DNA from: Beta vulgaris subsp. vulgaris
Lineage: Eukaryota; Streptophyta; Magnoliopsida; Caryophyllales; Amaranthaceae
Length of the DNA: 64,000 nucleotides
Direction of reading: 5' to 3'
Assembly (NCBI RefSeq): GCF_026745355.1
Contig: NC_079209.1
Coordinates: 18,815,487 to 18,879,486 of the forward strand
How positions within the stretch are numbered: position 1 is the stretch's first letter; the number at the start of each line of letters is the position of its first letter. The notes under the pieces were generated by a model that ran no database searches, was not told where the DNA came from, and worked only from the letters and a program-made list of their open reading frames with translations. The translations under genes were made by a program, and so were the position numbers. Of this stretch, positions 12,082 through 22,849 are shown one piece after another.

Positions 12082-13586
12082 CTAGTGAGACTGTAGTTCT
12101 GAAGCATTTTGTCTGTTTGCTGCGTAAAACCTGTTGCTGCTTTGAAGATAGTGAGAGATAATTTTTTTTTTTTTTTTTTTTAAAGTCTGGAAACCAGCAT
12201 CTTCTTCATCGTCACTCAGGTGGATGGAGGAGTCTGCTATTGTTTCATTGTCTGAGGTTATGGAGGATTCAGACATGCTATTAGCTAGCTGTCGAAGGAT
12301 CCGTGCGTAATCTTCGGGGGTTTTAGCTGAGGCAAGCAAGGAATTTGCTTGTGATTTACGGGCTAGGAACTGAGATTGTTCTGCCCCTGATGTCATGATA
12401 CCTGTGTTACTATTTTTCTTTAGCCATTCTCTAATGGCTGGTTGGAGAATAGACTGCGGAGCATTGAAGTTTGACCACCATCTAGTTTTAAATTTTCTTT
12501 GTAGGACCATGCCCCCTTGATCTTGGTTGATTTCGAGGAACCATTGACAAACCCAAGGGAGGTAGAACTTCATTGAAAATAAACATAAGGCAGGAAAACG
12601 CCTTTCAATATTTGAAGGTTTATATTGGGTTCTAAAAGTATTATAGCTTTTTGTGACTTCAGGGTGAAGGATTTCTGTAGAAGAGCCATAGAATTTCCAC
12701 CAATGTGTAAACCAAGATGGCAATTTTTCTGGCTGTATGGTTTTAGTGTTAAAGTAGATTAACCAAGAATGGGATAATCTATTGTTTTGTATTAGGAAGG
12801 TGGAGAACCAAGCCTGTTGGTAATCCCAATAATTAAAGGTTTTACAATGTGGGAAAGTGTTGTTGAAGCTAATAGGGAAGGCTTTGTGTTTGAAAGGTCT
12901 TGATTCCAGTCGTGAGGACTGAGAACCTTTAGGATTTTGAAGGTTGAATAAGATGGCTCAGTATGTTCATTCTTATAGAAAAAGTGCTTGAATTCAGCAG
13001 AGCTAGTGGTTTCAAGGATCGTCTGGTAATAATCTGTTGTTTTAGTACGATCCCACGGTTTGTAGAACCAGTTTTTCCCAAAAATCTTTTGAATTGAAAC
13101 ATAAGGATCATCATCATGATACCCATGTTCAATAGTTATAATGTTTTGAGAAGCAGTTTTTACAAAATATTCGGAAGTCTCATTTTTCTTTGGTTGAGCC
13201 AACACAACCTGAGAGCTGCCTGTTTTAACAAATTGTTTTTGAGGAAGGGTTTTTTGGGAAGATTCTCCTTCCTCTGGTTTTGAAATAACTGTAATATTTT
13301 TACCTGCGTGATTTTTGTCTTCTATGACTGCTTTGTTGGAGTTTTCCTGGCTTTGCTTTGAGCTTTGGAAAGCTTGGAGTATTTGGGGGTGTTTTAGGAT
13401 AGAAGAAGGGTGCTCAGAGATGGAAAGGAGCCAGTCTTGAACTTCCTGAGTTCTATCAATGGAGGAGGTCTCACTTTCCATATTCTGAACTGCGTCGTAC
13501 CAGGTTTTTATTGGCTTTTGTGTGGTGCATATGGTTTTCTCAGGAGGAGGTCGGGACTTCTCCTTATCTTTTGTCTTTTTTGGCAT
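12082..13586 (-). pseudogene. Pararetrovirus 3' ORF (ORF2-like, unknown function)
   Basis: It begins at the ATG at 13,586, right after the RNase H end motif LTREFL, and would run about 500 codons to a stop at 12,082. The N-terminal part is hydrophilic and K/E/S-rich. The C-terminal half is Trp/Phe-rich (SWFTHWWKFYG) and is followed by an acidic stretch (SDDEEDAG) and a lysine run. A frame slip near 12,860-12,890 splits it into the segments 12,792-13,586 and 12,082-about 12,860. Florendovirus-type genomes are described with an ORF of unknown function in this place. There is no stop between it and RNase H in this copy. Confidence 0.6.
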
Positions 13587-14300
13587 TTCTGTAAGAAATT
13601 CACGGGTTAAGAAGTCAGGGATAGAATTCTCTTCTCCTTTTATATGCTCAATCTCAAATTCAAAAATGCTTAAAATAGACTGCCATCTGGCAAAAATGTG
13701 TTTTGCAGCAATGTTTTGGACATCCTTTTTTAAAACAGCTTTAGCAGCTTGACAATCAACTCGTAAGAGGAATTTTGTATTTAATAAATCAGACTGGAAT
13801 TTGGTAATACAAAGAACAATTGACAACATTTCTTGTTTTATACTCCCTCCGTCCCATAATATAGTGCTTCATTTCCATTTTGGGTGTCCCAAAATATAGT
13901 GCTTGGTTCTATATTTAATTCCATAATTTTTTGTGATTTGCCTACAAAAATCGTGCCATCATTATTTGTTTGCTTCTTGAAAATAGTTTTTTTGCTTTGT
14001 TTATTCAACCCAAGGGTTGCATTTAATGCTCTTTTACCAATTATTCTTCATTCTCTCTCCTAAGATCACCTTTTTCCACACAATATTTATTTTAATAATA
14101 AAAATTTTTTACTTTCCTCTTAGATTCTATTTACCTTAATTCCCGTGAAAAAATGGAATCAAGCACTATATTATGGGACGGAGGGAGTAGTAGAGTATTT
14201 TTTCTGGGTATCATTCCAGTGCCCTGAGGTAAACCTGATAATGTATTCTTTTCCATTGTCGACTTGTTTTAAGATACCTCCGTAACCTTTGTCACTGGCA
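13587..14300 (-). pseudogene. Pararetrovirus RNase H, split by a MITE
   Basis: The first catalytic block (ETDASDKGYGG) lies at about 14,280-14,310, at the end of the RT frame. The remaining blocks (FLLRVDCQAAK, FEIEHIKGEEN, DFLTREF) lie at 13,590-13,790 on the other side of the 13,843-14,187 insertion. The two sides have the same phase once insertion plus duplicated TA (347 bp) are discounted, so the insertion alone interrupts this domain. In the virus it would degrade RNA in RNA:DNA hybrids during reverse transcription. Confidence 0.85.
13843..14187. mobile_element. Stowaway MITE inside the pararetrovirus
   Basis: Termini CTCCCTCCGTCCCATAATAT and ATTATGGGACGGAGGGAG form perfect inverted repeats. 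TA target duplications lie at 13,841-13,842 and 14,188-14,189. Length 345 bp. It postdates the integrated virus because it interrupts the RNase H frame. Confidence 0.95.
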
Positions 14301-15497
14301 TCTGTTTCAACAATTTTAGATAGGTTAGGGTTTGCTAAACTAAGGCATGGAATTTCTAAAACACGGGTTTTTATTGTTTTAACAGCCTGGGTATGGACAT
14401 CAGACCAAGGTGGTGGGTTTTTCTTTAATCTATCATGGAGAGGTTTGGCAATTCTACAAAGATTTGGATAAAAGTCTAAGACATAATTTAAGCTACCAAG
14501 AAATCTCTGTAGCTGTGTTTTGTCTAGGATTTTATCAGGAAATTTGCTGGTGAATTGGAGAGATCTATCAATAGGGGTAATAGTTCCACAAGACACCAAG
14601 TGACCAAGGAATCTAATCTTTGTTTGAAATAAGGAAATCTTTTTCGCCGAAACGACGAGACCATTTTTTTTGATTAGATAGAAAAAGGTCTTTAGATTTT
14701 TGAAATGCTGGTCAATCGTGCTTGAGTAAACTAGCACATCATCAATGTAAACTATGCAAAATTCTGAATAGGGGTTAAAGATATCGTTCATTATCCGTTG
14801 ATATTCAGAAGGAGCATTTTTAAGGCCAAAAGGCATTACATTCCATTCATATTGGCCAAAAGGAACAGTAAATGCGGTTTTATAACGGTGTTGTGGTTTG
14901 ATCTGTATCTGCCAGAAACCAGATTTCATATCAAATTTTAAAAAGATGAAAGCATGGTGTAACTTCTGCATCAAGTCTTTTTTATTGGGTATAGGATAAC
15001 GAATCCATCTAAGGGCGTCGTTAAGAGGTTTATAATTTATAACTAATCTGGGTGTGCCACGTTCAATTTCTGAAGCTTTGTTAACGTAAAACGCTGCACA
15101 ACTCCAAGGGGAGCGGGATTTTGAAATTAAGCCTTTACTTTCGAGAAATATAATCTCTTCATGACAATAACATTCTAAATCGGCATTCATCTGGGTTGGC
15201 CGGGCCTTGGTAGGGATATTCTTCTCATCATAATCTGGTTCATAAGGTAAGTCGACCATGTGTTGCTTTCTATCCCAGAAGGCATTTGGAAGATCAGAGC
15301 AGACTTCTCGTTCAAGGAGACTTTGGAAGTCAGCTATTTGGGTTTTTAGAGCACTACTTTGTAACTGATCTTCGATCTTTTGTAAATGGATTTTTTGTTT
15401 TAGATCGTGCACATCACTTTGCTTTCGGTTGATAAGAGAATTTATCTCACTATTGTAAATAGAACTTGCTTTTATAATGTTGAGATTCCTAGTTTTT
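14189..15497 (-). pseudogene. Pararetrovirus reverse transcriptase
   Basis: A long open frame of about 430 codons is truncated at its 3' end only by the MITE. It has the typical Caulimoviridae blocks: RLVINYKPLND, YPIPNKKDL, FLKFDMKSGFWQIQI, YKTAFTVPFGQYEWNVMPFG, LKNAPSEYQ, and the catalytic YIDDVLVYS with both aspartates at about 14,740. It continues into the connection domain (FLGHLVSCG, LQRFLGSLNY). Upstream about 60 codons are a linker from the protease. A frame change at about 15,497 separates it from the protease. Confidence 0.92.
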
Positions 15498-15498
15498 T

Positions 15499-16120
15499 TT
15501 ATAGGAAAAGGAATTCTAGTTTCTTATTTTTGGTTTTGAAGGATATCCTATCATAGCTAACATTGTAAGGGGTTATTATATTTATGAAAGGTGTTCCCAA
15601 AATTACAGAATGGTGTATATTGGTAACAAGGACAAACTGGCTTTTTAGTGAAAGACCTTGATTAAGAATGCTGGCTTCAGTTTTTCCTTCTATTTGCATC
15701 TTGGTGTTATTAGCCGAGCTAAGTCTTTCAGAAGTTTTTTGATGAAAACGTCTCGGGACAAGACTAGATTTAATACAATTTAAATCTGCCCCGGTATCGA
15801 ATAAAGCTATGGTATTAATTATGAAATCACTAGAAAATTCAAGTGTAACCTTTATATAATATTTTCTAGAACTGATCTCTTTTAAAACAAAGAGGAAATC
15901 CTCTGGGACTTTTGGGCTATTTTCTTCACCTGGGTCGGTGTCAGGATCACTCTCGTTAGGGGTGTCTGTAGTAATATGAGAGGTTAGAAGTTGAATTATG
16001 GCAGAGTCATGCTGTTGTTTTGTTTTAAGATCTCTTATGTCAGCTTTAATGGTTTTAACTTCGGCCTGAAGATCCTGTATGGTTCTTTCTGGCTTCTTTC
16101 TAGAACTCCTCTTTTCTAAA
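15499..16120 (-). pseudogene. Pararetrovirus aspartic protease segment
   Basis: The active-site motif ALFDTGADLNCI is encoded around 15,775-15,810 (the DTG codons at 15,790-15,798). A flap/psi-loop-like ILGTPFI follows near 15,580-15,600. Upstream of the motif is a charged, helical linker with acidic NESDPDTDPGEENSP. It would cleave the polyprotein. Its frame differs from both the RT and the coat-protein segments, so two indels flank it. Confidence 0.85.
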
Positions 16121-17935
16121 ATAGAGGTGAGGTTGTATGGTTCAGTGCTGGGGGAGGGGGGTTGAGATCTTTTTCTTTAGGTTTTTCTTCAAGGGATTCA
16201 CGAAGGCGCTCAAGGTATTGTTTTTGTAAATCAGGGTTGCTAATATCCTGGATAACATCTAGGATAAGGCTTTGTTCTTTGGTTAGAACGTTTAGGGTAT
16301 AAGGTTCATCTTCTTCCGAAGATGAGGATTCAATTTCATCAATCTGAGGTCCATGACTCTCAGCAGAATTATAAGATTCAGTCTCTTCATCAGAAGATTC
16401 TATTAGAAGAGCTGAAATTCTTCCTAGAGTCTCATCATCTAGGTCAAGATTTTGGATCTTGTTAGAAACTCTACAATATCTGGCAGTATGACCCTTTTTA
16501 CCACATTTGAAACAAGTTATATTTTTAAAGTCAGGTTTTGGGGTGGTTTGTTGGTGTTTCTTATGGGTCTTCCATTTTCGTTGCTCAAAGGGTTTTTTAT
16601 GGAAGACTTTCTCAGTCTTTTTATAAAACCTTCGGGTTCTATAGGGTTTTTGGTAAGTGGTTGGTTTACTACAACTTCCTTTGCAAGTTTTTGCTTGGGG
16701 GAAGGAGTTATCAAACTGTTGGCAGAAGGATCCTAACTCCTTTTTAGTTTCTTTTAACTCCTTCTTAAGATGTTTTTGAAGCTTCAAATCCTGACATATT
16801 TGAAGGCCTTGTTTAGAGGTTAGGCTAACTAATTCACCGTAGGTTAGTCTATCATAAGGGATGATATGTTCCCCAAAGTCTTCCCGGATTCTGTTTCTGA
16901 CTTTTTCTCCTAGGATGGTTGGGAGTCCTGCTAGGAATTTTTCTTTCCAAAAGGGTTGGTTAGAATCTTCCCTAAGCATAACCCTAGTGAGAAAAGTATT
17001 CTTATACCATTGAAAATCACTAAGTTTTTTGCATCTAAGATTAGATAAAAGATCTGCGTTTTTATCTCTTAGATGGGAGGAATCTCCAATGAAATGTAGA
17101 GATAAGGTAAAGATTAGGGTCGAGACAGAATCTTGGGTTGGTTCTCCATTCTGGTTGAGAATGGGAACCCCATCTTCTGTTGTTTGGATAGCATTTAAAA
17201 TGTCCAGTTGCTGTTGTTTGGTGAGATAGAAATCCCACCATCCCTTTAACTGGCCAGAGAAGCCTGCAATTAACAGTTCTGCAACCGTTTTATCTGACGT
17301 ACCAGATTGGGTTTTATAAGCATTTGAAGCCATGGTCATCTGTTGTAAAAGGTTTAAAATCTGGTGTTCACTCATGCCATCTATGTTCCATTCATAAATG
17401 GAAGATGCGTTATATTTTGGTTGAACAATTGTGTTAGGCTGACTTCCAACCTGGAATTCACTAGATCTTATAGGAATAACATCAAGAGGACCAGAATTTT
17501 GCCAAGAGAGCTTAGCTATTTCAGGTGTTTTGTCATGGATGGAGGTAGTCTCGGTATCGGTGTCTTCACCTAAGTTTAGGACACTGATAGTGTTATTCTG
17601 GACTGTTTCTTCCTCAACAACTCGTGAGGTAGAAGGTTCCACCCTGCTAAGTTGGTCTTTGATAGCTTGAAGAAATTCGGTTTTTGAAGTCATGACCTCG
17701 TTTTGTGCCTTTTGCGAAATCTGAAATGGTTTAAAAATCGGATTTCGGAGGATCTTATCTACAGGGGTTGAGACCGAGTTTGTATCAGTTTTAAGGTTAT
17801 GTTTCTCAATTCTGGAAAGTTGCTTTCCTAACGTGTTAAGGGTAATATTGGTGAAGTTGTTTTGTAGGACAATATTTTTGAGGTTTGTGGTATCTTCATC
17901 TTGAGGTATCTTTAGAGGTGAGGCCTCTACCTTGT
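16116..17935 (-). pseudogene. Pararetrovirus coat protein region
   Basis: An open frame of about 525-600 codons includes the conserved capsid core (STLIFTLSLHFIGD, FQWYKNTFLTRVMLRED, FLAGLPTILGEKV, YGELVSL). A basic region follows, then a CCHC zinc knuckle CFKCGKKGHTARYC (about 16,472-16,514) and an acidic serine-rich tail (SSSSEEDEPY). This order (capsid core, basic region, CCHC, acidic tail) is that of Caulimoviridae coat proteins that package the viral genome. Confidence 0.88.
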
Positions 17936-17940
17936 GCTTC

Positions 17941-18735
17941 CTATGGAGAAGGTAATTTGTCGCAAAGGAGGATGGTCAGCTTGAACAGTGCCATCTGGAG
18001 TCTCCCAGACGGATGTCTTCTGCTGGTGTTTACAGGTTCTATGGATTTAAAAGGGTAAACAATGTTGTGGTCAAAACTATAGAGTTCAAACCAGTCAAAA
18101 AATAAAATATGAGCTTTGTGTTGAACTAAAAAGTTGTAGTAACTTTCTTGTATTTGTGCACGTATATCTAGGAAATGTTCAAAAAACCACGTTCTCTTTG
18201 AGAGATTATGTGTGGCATAAAAGTCTTCATGAACTAATTTTTTATTGACCTCAAAGTTCTTTTCAAGGACGTTTAGCTCATTTGCAATGTTCTCAGTTAT
18301 AACCGAAGCCGATGGCGAGTCTGGAGGAGACTGTCGTTCAGCATAAACGGGGTGTGGAACTTGGGTTCTATATTCAACATTTTGGATGGAAGGTGAGGGT
18401 ATATCTGAGGTAGAATACCTTGGCCTTTCTGGATAATTATTTCTAGGACAACTGATTTGTCGTTTGTAATGCATGTTGTTTATAGAAGGTAGATGAGAAG
18501 ACCTTCCAAGGTTTTCAACAGAGGAATGGTCTGAATATCTGGAGCTAATGCTCCTGTTAAAACTAAGTTTTACACTACCATCAGAGTACTGTACAACTTG
18601 TTGTAAATCGGTGTTAGGTTCTGGAAGAGCTGGGGATTGCTCTTCAGGTTCAGCTGCTCCCTCGAGGAACCAATCATCAGGAAGACTGACGTCATTCCAT
18701 TGTATTGGTCTAGGGATTCTTATGTTAGACCTAGA
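17941..18735 (-). pseudogene. Pararetrovirus movement-to-coat linker
   Basis: This open stretch is in a different frame from the movement-protein core. It starts with a conserved-looking NDVSLPDDWFLEGA followed by a proline/glutamine-rich linker, then a helical segment (NELNVLEKNFEVNKKLVHED) and aromatic-rich ILFFDWFELYSFD. In related polyproteins this region follows the 30K core. The exact function is unknown. Confidence 0.65.
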
Positions 18736-19408
18736 AAGGTCGGTTTGGAGGAGGAGAGTTTCTCCTTCTTGCTATGTTGTATGTTTTTAGTATTAAAAGC
18801 AGACATCATGGCTTTGTAGTGGACTTTATAAATCAAAGCTACTGGTATAGAACCATCGAACATTTTGTAATTATGAGTTTTGATTTGCAAAAGCAAGGAG
18901 GATAAGATATTTTTATCACTTAAAGAGACACTGAAATTTGGATAACAATCGAACGAGACTGGACCCATGCATAAGCTTGACTCTATTGTTCCTAATAAGG
19001 AATCATTAAAGTCTTTGAATCGGCCATCTCTGAGAGCCACAAGGACTGAAGAATTCAATCCTTCTTTTGTAAGAGGTTTTAAACCTACTTGAACCAATCC
19101 TATATGGATGTAACGATATCCCTTTTCAACATGTTTTTGCAAGGTTTTAGCTGAAAACAATTTTATAGTATCAATAGGCTTTGTTAAATGTATATCACGT
19201 TCTTGGGTTTTGATAATATAATCTGTTTTAAAAATGTTATATCTACTCATTTTGTAAATTTGGTCTTTATTGACTCTGGGTATTTCCCAATTGTCAATAC
19301 TTTGTTCAAGATTTTCTATAGTAAAGTTTCATTTTTTACCAGCTTATTGGCTTTACTACTACTACCATGAGAAGAGGATGAAGTTCCTCTGCTCCAAATA
19401 GAACTCAT
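18720..19408 (-). pseudogene. Pararetrovirus movement protein (30K superfamily)
   Basis: The likely polyprotein start is the ATG at 19,408, giving a Ser-rich N-terminus. A stop/frame shift at about 19,320 leads into the main segment 18,720-19,250. That segment holds the 30K-type core: IGLVQVGLKPLTKEGL, VALRDGRF, GPVSFDCYPNFSVSL. Proteins of this family widen plasmodesmata for cell-to-cell spread. The copy is broken by at least two frame changes. Confidence 0.82.
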
Positions 19409-19634
19409 GAATCTGGTTAAAAAACTTAGACCAGGGTTAACACTTGGTACAAGCCTATAATCTACCTGCCATAGAGAAGGTGTAGCCCTATGGTCTGACC
19501 GCCACTTTTGGGACTTACTGCCTCTACAAACCTTAAAAATAGCCGAAATAAAAAGGACTGGAGCAAGAGTTAAGAATGGAAAGTACTATAACCAGAAAGA
19601 TAAAGTTTTATAAGGAACAAAAATACTACAACCT

Positions 19635-19647
19635 TGGCTCTGATACC
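19635..19647 (-). promoter_or_regulatory. Primer-binding site complementary to initiator tRNA-Met
   Basis: On the - strand it reads TGGTATCAGAGCC, the canonical primer site of Caulimoviridae (and many LTR elements), about 230 nt upstream of the polyprotein ATG at 19,408. It defines base 1 of the conventional viral map. Confidence 0.92.
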
Positions 19648-19701
19648 AGGATAAAGCCAAGGATCTGGGGTTTTAACAGATAATACAGAGATAAAATAAA
19701 A

Positions 19702-19862
19702 TCTTAAAATAAAACTTAAACAATTAAAACTAAGGCGGTTTAACCAGCCATTGCTTAAAATGAAAGACTTACAAATCGTCTTGATATGAAACTGAAAATA
19801 CTAAGAGAGTTACAAATTTATTTGTGGAAGAAGAGAGAGAGAGAGAGATTTTTGAGGAGCTT
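19702..19862 (-). repeat. Pararetrovirus terminal direct repeat, right copy
   Basis: Partner of 11,697-11,868. Visible differences are one G/A substitution in the AACCAGCC context, a few one-base indels, and a shorter AG run. It ends at GAGGAGCTTTT, directly against a TA tract. Confidence 0.9.
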
Positions 19863-19865
19863 TTA

Positions 19866-19903
19866 TATATATATATATTATATATTATATATATATATAT
19901 ATA

Positions 19904-19942
<39 letters not shown>

Positions 19943-19943
19943 C
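19866..19943. repeat. (TA)n tract at the pararetrovirus right boundary
   Basis: Alternating TA with small interruptions follows the viral end immediately, mirroring the left flank. No short target duplication can be read in such sequence. Confidence 0.9.
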
Positions 19944-21545
19944 AGAACAAGGTTCAATTGGCTTATGTGTCATTCACTAAAAGAAATCTGTCCACATGTC
20001 ATTTGCAAAACCCCCTCACTACCTTCTGCCATGTGTAATTCTGACTAATGGAATGCATCAATTGCAATATTTGTAACTTTAGTAAGTTTGTATATTTATG
20101 TAGATTAATTTCTAACTGTTTTCCTATTTAATATATATTAGCGATCTTTTGGCATTTTTCTCTCCACTCTCCACATCAAACAAAAAAATTCATTATATCA
20201 TATACGGAAGTAGATATATACTGTCAACCACCTTATTTTTAATTCTCGATAAAAAAAAAACTTTTAAAAAAGTTGTTAAAAATTAAAGCTTAAATTATCA
20301 ACTCAAAAATTCAATGACCACCTACTTATTAGGATTTAGTGGGGTCAAAACAAAGAGAATTGGTACAACTTTTAATTAAACAAAAACATTAAGTGCATAT
20401 TTACCGATTTGAAGTATAAACAAAAAACGATGAAGTCTGATATAAAAAAAAAAACTACCACGTTAGAAATTTGACAATCTATGATTCCACTCTCACAGTC
20501 TCACTTAGACTTGTACTGGATTAAGAGGAAACAAGCGACATTGATAGAGTTTTTTCAAAATAGGAGTTTGGTTTATAAAATTGAAATTAAATGGAATAAC
20601 AAAAACAACCATATTATTATACAACAACCATATTATTATACAGTCGGGCTATGGATGATGAAGATTGAAAAAATTCGTTTAAAATGAATTACCTTATGTA
20701 ATTATTATACAACAACCATATTATTATAAATAATTGTAGCTCAAGAAGATTTGATATACCATTGTCAATTACCGTCACAAACAAAATAGTGATTTCGAAG
20801 TGTAGGAGCCTTTTAATGGATATTATATCTAATAGTAAGATAATCAAAGATCAAAGAATAACAAAGAATCTAGTAAACGGGAAAATAATTTTATTCTACA
20901 AATAATCTTCAAAATTATTATTAAGAAAAAAAAACCAAATGGGTGATTTCACAAGTTAAAAGAGGTACCTTTTAAGCAAAGTGTAACTTTTAATTTTAAA
21001 TGGGTCACTTCTAGATTAATAAAATTGACGTATTTGAGGCAAAAAGTTACCCATGTCCCACATTAATTTATTGTATATCTGTGTTACTAAAGAATTTGTA
21101 TAAATAAAATAGTCATCAATATTTTTCAGTATATCTAATCAACAAAAAATCTCCCGTGTATTTTATCATGACATTAGCTACATTAGTCATTGAACGCAAG
21201 GGTCATAATTTGCTTTTAAAATATATATTTTATTACACGATATGATTATAAAAACTTTAAATCACAAGCTAATATTCAAACTATGATTTTAGGAGAAACA
21301 TCCTAAAATCCTAAATTTACAAAATAAAATATTCCCTCGCACTTTAATGTGTATTTTGTTTCATCTATGTATTTTATATATGTATATATTACGATTACAA
21401 GATTTTTAAAATTTAAAAATGTTGTAACAAAGGATTTATATATATCATGAAATATAATTTTACATTTTACATTATTTCCATCTTAAAGGCACGAATTCTA
21501 ATTATAATAATTATTGATTCAATAAATTTGAAACAAAAACAACTA
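19944..21545. other. AT-rich intergenic stretch without a gene
   Basis: No supportable gene. The phrase CAACCATATTATTATA occurs three times between about 20,605 and 20,730. At about 20,940-21,060 'gggtcactt' and 'agttaccca' phrases recur in 22,890-23,010, suggesting one older repeat now separated by later insertions. Confidence 0.5.
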
Positions 21546-21692
21546 CTCCCTCCGTTTCCTAAAGATCTTCCCTCTTTCCTTTTAAGGGCGTTTTCAAAAG
21601 ATCTTCCCTCTTTTGCTTTATTCCTTATTTGGTAAAACAAATTTCCCTATTTGCCCTCTCATGTCACTATCATATGGTCCACCATTATATTA
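21546..21692. mobile_element. Truncated Stowaway-like MITE
   Basis: It begins CTCCCTCCGTTTCCTAAAG after TA and matches the left part of the complete element at 42,595-42,840 (shared ATATGGTCCACCATTA). It is cut at 21,692 by the Helitron. The right half is not found beyond 22,849. Confidence 0.75.
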
Positions 21693-22849
21693 CTAGAATT
21701 TTTTGCACGCGATGTGTGCTTGAATTTTTTTCGAACATAAACTCAATTTTCTTCGGCATAAGAGTCAAAATTTGAACATTAGACATACGAAGTATAATTG
21801 TTTTAGTTGCAAAATTTGATTGGTTTAGTTTCTGTCACTTAAGTCTCTCACCATTCTTTTTGTTTTTTTTTTTTACTTTTCAAAGTTAAATTCTATGAAT
21901 AAAATAGAAAATTTTTGAATTTATTTATAATTTCTAATATTATAATTTTTTAATTGATTTTTGAATTAAGTACAGTACTTCATAAATTGTAAAGAAAGTA
22001 GACACTTTGATTTCAAGTCAATTTTTTCATAAGTTATAGTTTGCAAGTGAATTTTTAAGTTTTTCTAAAGTTTTCTCATTTTAGTGATTTGCATAACGTA
22101 AATTATGCAATTTTATGATTTTAGTTGAGTTGTGAGTGATTATTATAATTATATTTTTGATATTTTTGTTTGATGCCCCCTTTGATTTGTAAGTGAATTT
22201 GTAATTTAGAATGGGAAGGGGGTAAGATAGTTTCTTCATTCGCGGACACCATAGCTCCCCCCTTCCCTTATATAATAGAGATATGTTGTACTTTAATTCT
22301 TGAATGATATTTTATATAAATCTTTTTACCATGATAATATATCGCTATTATATAATAGAAAAAATACGTCCAAATATATGTAAAAGTTTCATTATATATA
22401 GGAAACACTATAAAAAAAGTAAATAATTTTTTTTTCCTTGTCTAATTTCTAAATTTTGATTTCACTACAAATACACCTCTATTTTTTATCATGACCCATC
22501 ATTAATTGTGAATAGTTCTTGAGAATAGTGACTTGTAAGTAAATTTTTGTAAATGTTTTTGTATGTATTGACGTTCTAGGTTATTAGTTTTAGTTTGTAT
22601 ATTAATTTTAAGTTTTAATAAAGTTTCCTGATTATTTGAGTGATTTGCGTGATTTTTATAACGTGATTTTCTCAATTGTATGGGTGATTTGTAAAGTTTC
22701 TTCTTTTAAGTGATTTATGAGTGGGTGTTGTAAATTTATTTTCGGTATTTTGATTTTGACATTCCTTTTGTAATTTAGAAAGAGAAGGGGGGCAAAATAG
22801 GCGTTTCAAAAGAGGACACCATTGCTCCCCTTCCCTTATATAATAGAGA
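21693..22849 (-). mobile_element. Non-autonomous Helitron, copy 1
   Basis: Read on the - strand it starts TCTCTATTATATAAGGGAAG and ends with hairpin GCACACATCGCGTGC, then AAAAAATTCTAG. That is, 5' TC, 3' stem-loop and CTAG end. It is flanked by A and T with no target duplication, the rolling-circle insertion pattern. An additional internal copy of the 5' terminus lies at about 22,255-22,281. No Rep/helicase coding. Same family as 40,436-41,581 and 55,205-56,272. Confidence 0.85.

Larger units (their letters stand above)
11697..19862 (-). mobile_element. Endogenous plant pararetrovirus (Caulimoviridae, florendovirus/petuvirus-like)
   Basis: This is a near full-length integrated DNA virus read on the - strand, in the order tRNA-Met primer site, movement protein, coat protein with CCHC finger, aspartic protease, RT, RNase H, extra ORF. 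About 165 bp at the left end (11,697-11,868) recurs at the right end (19,702-19,862), so more than one genome unit is present, giving a unit of about 8.0 kb including a 345-bp MITE (about 7.65 kb without it). The RT and movement-protein wording is closest, from memory, to endogenous florendoviruses; genus is an inference. At least five frame changes plus the MITE make it defective. The two terminal copies differ by roughly two substitutions and a few small indels. Confidence 0.9.

Noticed and set aside
13410..13752. + strand ORFs over the pararetrovirus
   Set aside because: Antisense shadows of the - strand viral frames.
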